Both the position numbers and the translations under genes were made by a program. The notes beneath the pieces were generated by a model. The model was not told the DNA's origin and searched no databases. It worked only from the letters and a program-made list of their open reading frames with translations. From NCBI GenBank assembly GCA_023380675.1, contig JAMCRS010000263.1, positions 4,591 through 10,126 of the forward strand: DNA of 5,536 nucleotides. Direction: 5' to 3'. This document shows, in pieces, positions 3,842 through 5,536 of this stretch. Positions within the stretch are counted from its first letter, which is position 1; the number at the start of each line of letters is the position of its first letter. The DNA comes from Chloroflexota bacterium (GTDB lineage Bacteria > Chloroflexota > Anaerolineae > UBA4142).

Positions 3842-5536
3842 TCAAACGGGAATCTCCACCCGCACTCGCGTTCCCGCACCCGGGGTGGAATCAATCGTCA
3901 GCGTCCCGCCAAGCAACTCGGCGCGCTCGCGCATTCCCAGCAACCCAAGGCCCCGGCCGCTGGTATCTTGCACGTCGAAGACCTGTGTCGCGTCGAAGCC
4001 AATTCCATCGTCCCTGATATCGAATATAACACGTTGCGGCTCAAAACTCAATACGATTTGCGCTTGAGTCGCGTTCGCGTGGTTGCTGACGTTCGTCAGC
4101 GCTTCCTGCGCGATGCGGAAGAGCGTCGTCTCCAAATCACCAAACAAGCGTCGTTCAAAACCGCGTACCTCAAGTGAAAAGAGGGTGCCATCGGCCTGCA
4201 AGCGGCTTTCGACGAACCAGCGCAGCGCGGGAATCAGCCCCAAATCGTCCAGGACGCTCGGGCGCAGATCGTAGATCGTGCCCTGCAATTCGCGCACACT
4301 GTCCGCCGCTGCGCGTTTCAAGCGCGTGACCACTTGTCTCGCCCGCGCCGGATCGGTTTCCAGGGCTGCATCGGCCGCCTTTAATCCGAACATCAACGCG
4401 TTGAGTGATTGCCCCGTCTGATCGTGCAGTTCACGCGCGATGCGCTTGCGTTCCTCCTCCTGGGCGCGAATCGCTTTCGCCAGCAACTCGGCGCGTACGC
4501 GCTCCTTCGCTTCCAGTTCTTCCCACAACCGCGCATTTTCCAGCGCGACGCCCATTTGACGTCCGACGGCCTCCAGCAGGAGCATTTCTTCTTCACCGAG
4601 CTGCTCGGGCGCCGCGCTCGCGACGCTCAACACGCCCAGCATCTTGCCTTGAGCCATCACCGGGACCGTCGCGTGCCAGTGCAGCGGCTGGCCGCGCCCA
4701 TCGCGCGCGCGGTACGCCGAGCAGCGTTCGCTCAATTCGCGCACCACCATGGGTTTCCCATCGCGCATCACCTGGCCGCAGAGACAACTCGGAAAGCCGT
4801 CGACCACCGCAGCGGGATTCGCTGGAGAAGGCATTCCTGTGCTGATCACCCGGCACGCCCCATTCCCATCGTCAAGGAAAACCCACCCGGTCGTGAGGTC
4901 GAGCGCGGCGAGCGACTGGGCAAGGGCACGCTCGAGACTCTGCGGCGCGTCGAGCGGCGCGTTCGTCGCCATGGCTACGGCGTTAAGCGCTGCCAGTTCG
5001 CGATTGCGGCGGCGCATGGCTGCGATGGTCGCTTGCAGCGCGTGCGCCATTTGATTGAACGCGCGTGCGAGGTCGCCAATCTCGTCCCGCCGCCCGTCGC
5101 CAATCGTTTCGTCCAAATGACCTTGACCCAGACGTAATGCATGCACGGTCAGGACTTCCAACGGGCGCGTCATCCGTCGCCCTAGCCCCAACGCCGCTCC
5201 GCTGCCCACCAGCATGCCCAACAGGGTCAAGCCGGCGATGATGAGCGTCACCTGATTGATCGAAGCACTGATGTCCTGCTCGTTGAAGCCGAGATGAAGC
5301 TCGGCGTCGAAGCCATCCAGTATGCGCCAGGCGATATCGCGCACCGGGCCGCGATCTGTTTCCAGCAAACGCACACTGGCGCGTTGATCGTCCGAGGCCA
5401 AGCGATTGACGTTGAGGAGATCGACCGGAAATCCGTTGGGAAAGGTGGAAATGACGCGTCCTTCGCTGGGATAAATGACGTAGGCGTAGACGAGATTCGA
5501 ATTGCTGGCGACGAGGTCGTCCAAAGCGTTCTGTAT
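3842..5536 (-). CDS. NarX/NreB-type sensor histidine kinase (extracytoplasmic sensor-TM-HAMP-GAF-HisKA_3-HATPase), N-terminus cut by window edge
   Basis: 564 residues are visible, and the frame is open to the right edge, so the true start and first TM helix are missing; the TTG at 5524 is not a credible start. Numbering from the first codon at the edge: 1-94 is the end of an extracytoplasmic, Cache-like sensor; 96-118 is a TM helix; about 120-166 is HAMP (RRMTRPLE, DEIGDLARAFNQMA); 185-338 is a GAF domain with Cys228, Cys251, Cys253 (SCLCGQ) and Cys272; 335-365 is a coiled linker. The H-box is ERKRIARELHDQTGQSLNAL, with His371 as phospho-acceptor and the DxxxQ phosphatase motif Asp372-Gln376. 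The ATPase has an N-box at Asn482 (ALTNVSNHANA), DDGIGF (509-514) and GLGLLGMRERA (529-539). All catalytic motifs are intact. The architecture is that of NarX/NreB/LiaS-type kinases paired with NarL-type regulators, so the protein at 2181-2819 is the likely partner. The signal is unknown. The GAF cysteines might bind a metal or Fe-S cluster, but this is not shown. Confidence 0.93.
   Translation of the reverse strand: MQNALDDLVASNSNLVYAYVIYPSEGRVISTFPNGFPVDLLNVNRLASDDQRASVRLLETDRGPVRDIAWRILDGFDAELHLGFNEQDISASINQVTLIIAGLTLLGMLVGSGAALGLGRRMTRPLEVLTVHALRLGQGHLDETIGDGRRDEIGDLARAFNQMAHALQATIAAMRRRNRELAALNAVAMATNAPLDAPQSLERALAQSLAALDLTTGWVFLDDGNGACRVISTGMPSPANPAAVVDGFPSCLCGQVMRDGKPMVVRELSERCSAYRARDGRGQPLHWHATVPVMAQGKMLGVLSVASAAPEQLGEEEMLLLEAVGRQMGVALENARLWEELEAKERVRAELLAKAIRAQEEERKRIARELHDQTGQSLNALMFGLKAADAALETDPARARQVVTRLKRAAADSVRELQGTIYDLRPSVLDDLGLIPALRWFVESRLQADGTLFSLEVRGFERRLFGDLETTLFRIAQEALTNVSNHANATQAQIVLSFEPQRVIFDIRDDGIGFDATQVFDVQDTSGRGLGLLGMRERAELLGGTLTIDSTPGAGTRVRVEIPV

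Noticed and set aside
4409..5137. Plus-strand ORF (242 codons) opposite the histidine kinase
   Set aside because: It lies wholly within the kinase GAF/H-box region on the other strand, and its Arg/His/Ala-rich composition is typical of a shadow frame.
1..5536. CRISPR array, tRNA, insertion sequence or phage attachment site
   Set aside because: No regularly spaced long repeats, tRNA cloverleaf, transposase or integrase motif was found on either strand.

Overview
GC-rich bacterial chromosomal DNA, most like a Chloroflexota (Anaerolineae-type) genome. That assignment is an inference from protein style: a NarX/NreB-type histidine kinase with an extracytoplasmic sensor, HAMP and GAF, an EF2563/YqeB-family molybdoenzyme maturation protein, and ArsR regulators. 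No rRNA, tRNA, CRISPR array, transposase or phage gene was seen.

Layout. (1) 1-185, minus: the first 61 codons of a Tat-exported protein that runs off the left edge. (2) 186-397: an intergenic region with three GGAACT-type repeats and two small hairpins. (3) 398-1018, plus: a damaged stretch. It holds a 5'-truncated ArsR/SmtB regulator, a Cys-rich/coiled-coil reading frame with no good start (possibly the regulator's own tail, separated by a one-base shift), a stem-loop, a good sigma70-like promoter with palindromes in and after it, and a small membrane protein whose start and body lie in different frames. (4) 1188-2178, plus: an intact six-TM PAP2-like membrane protein, then an intact ArsR/SmtB repressor with a CadC-like set of four cysteines. 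(5) 5536-2181, minus: a sensor histidine kinase (N-terminus beyond the right edge), a YqeB/EF2563-family protein, and a NarL/LuxR response regulator, in that order and apparently one transcription unit. It converges on the ArsR gene with 2 nt between stop codons.

How they may work together. The kinase and response regulator form a probable two-component pair, and a molybdenum-hydroxylase maturation gene sits between them. The simplest inference is that the pair controls, or is controlled with, a molybdenum hydroxylase system outside the window. The kinase GAF domain carries a CxC plus a further Cys, so a redox or metal input is possible but unproven. The four-Cys ArsR protein probably senses a thiophilic metal; its target is not visible. 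No clearly new system is evident. The strongest leads are the kinase-YqeB-regulator arrangement and the run of decayed or frameshifted small genes around the palindromic promoter.
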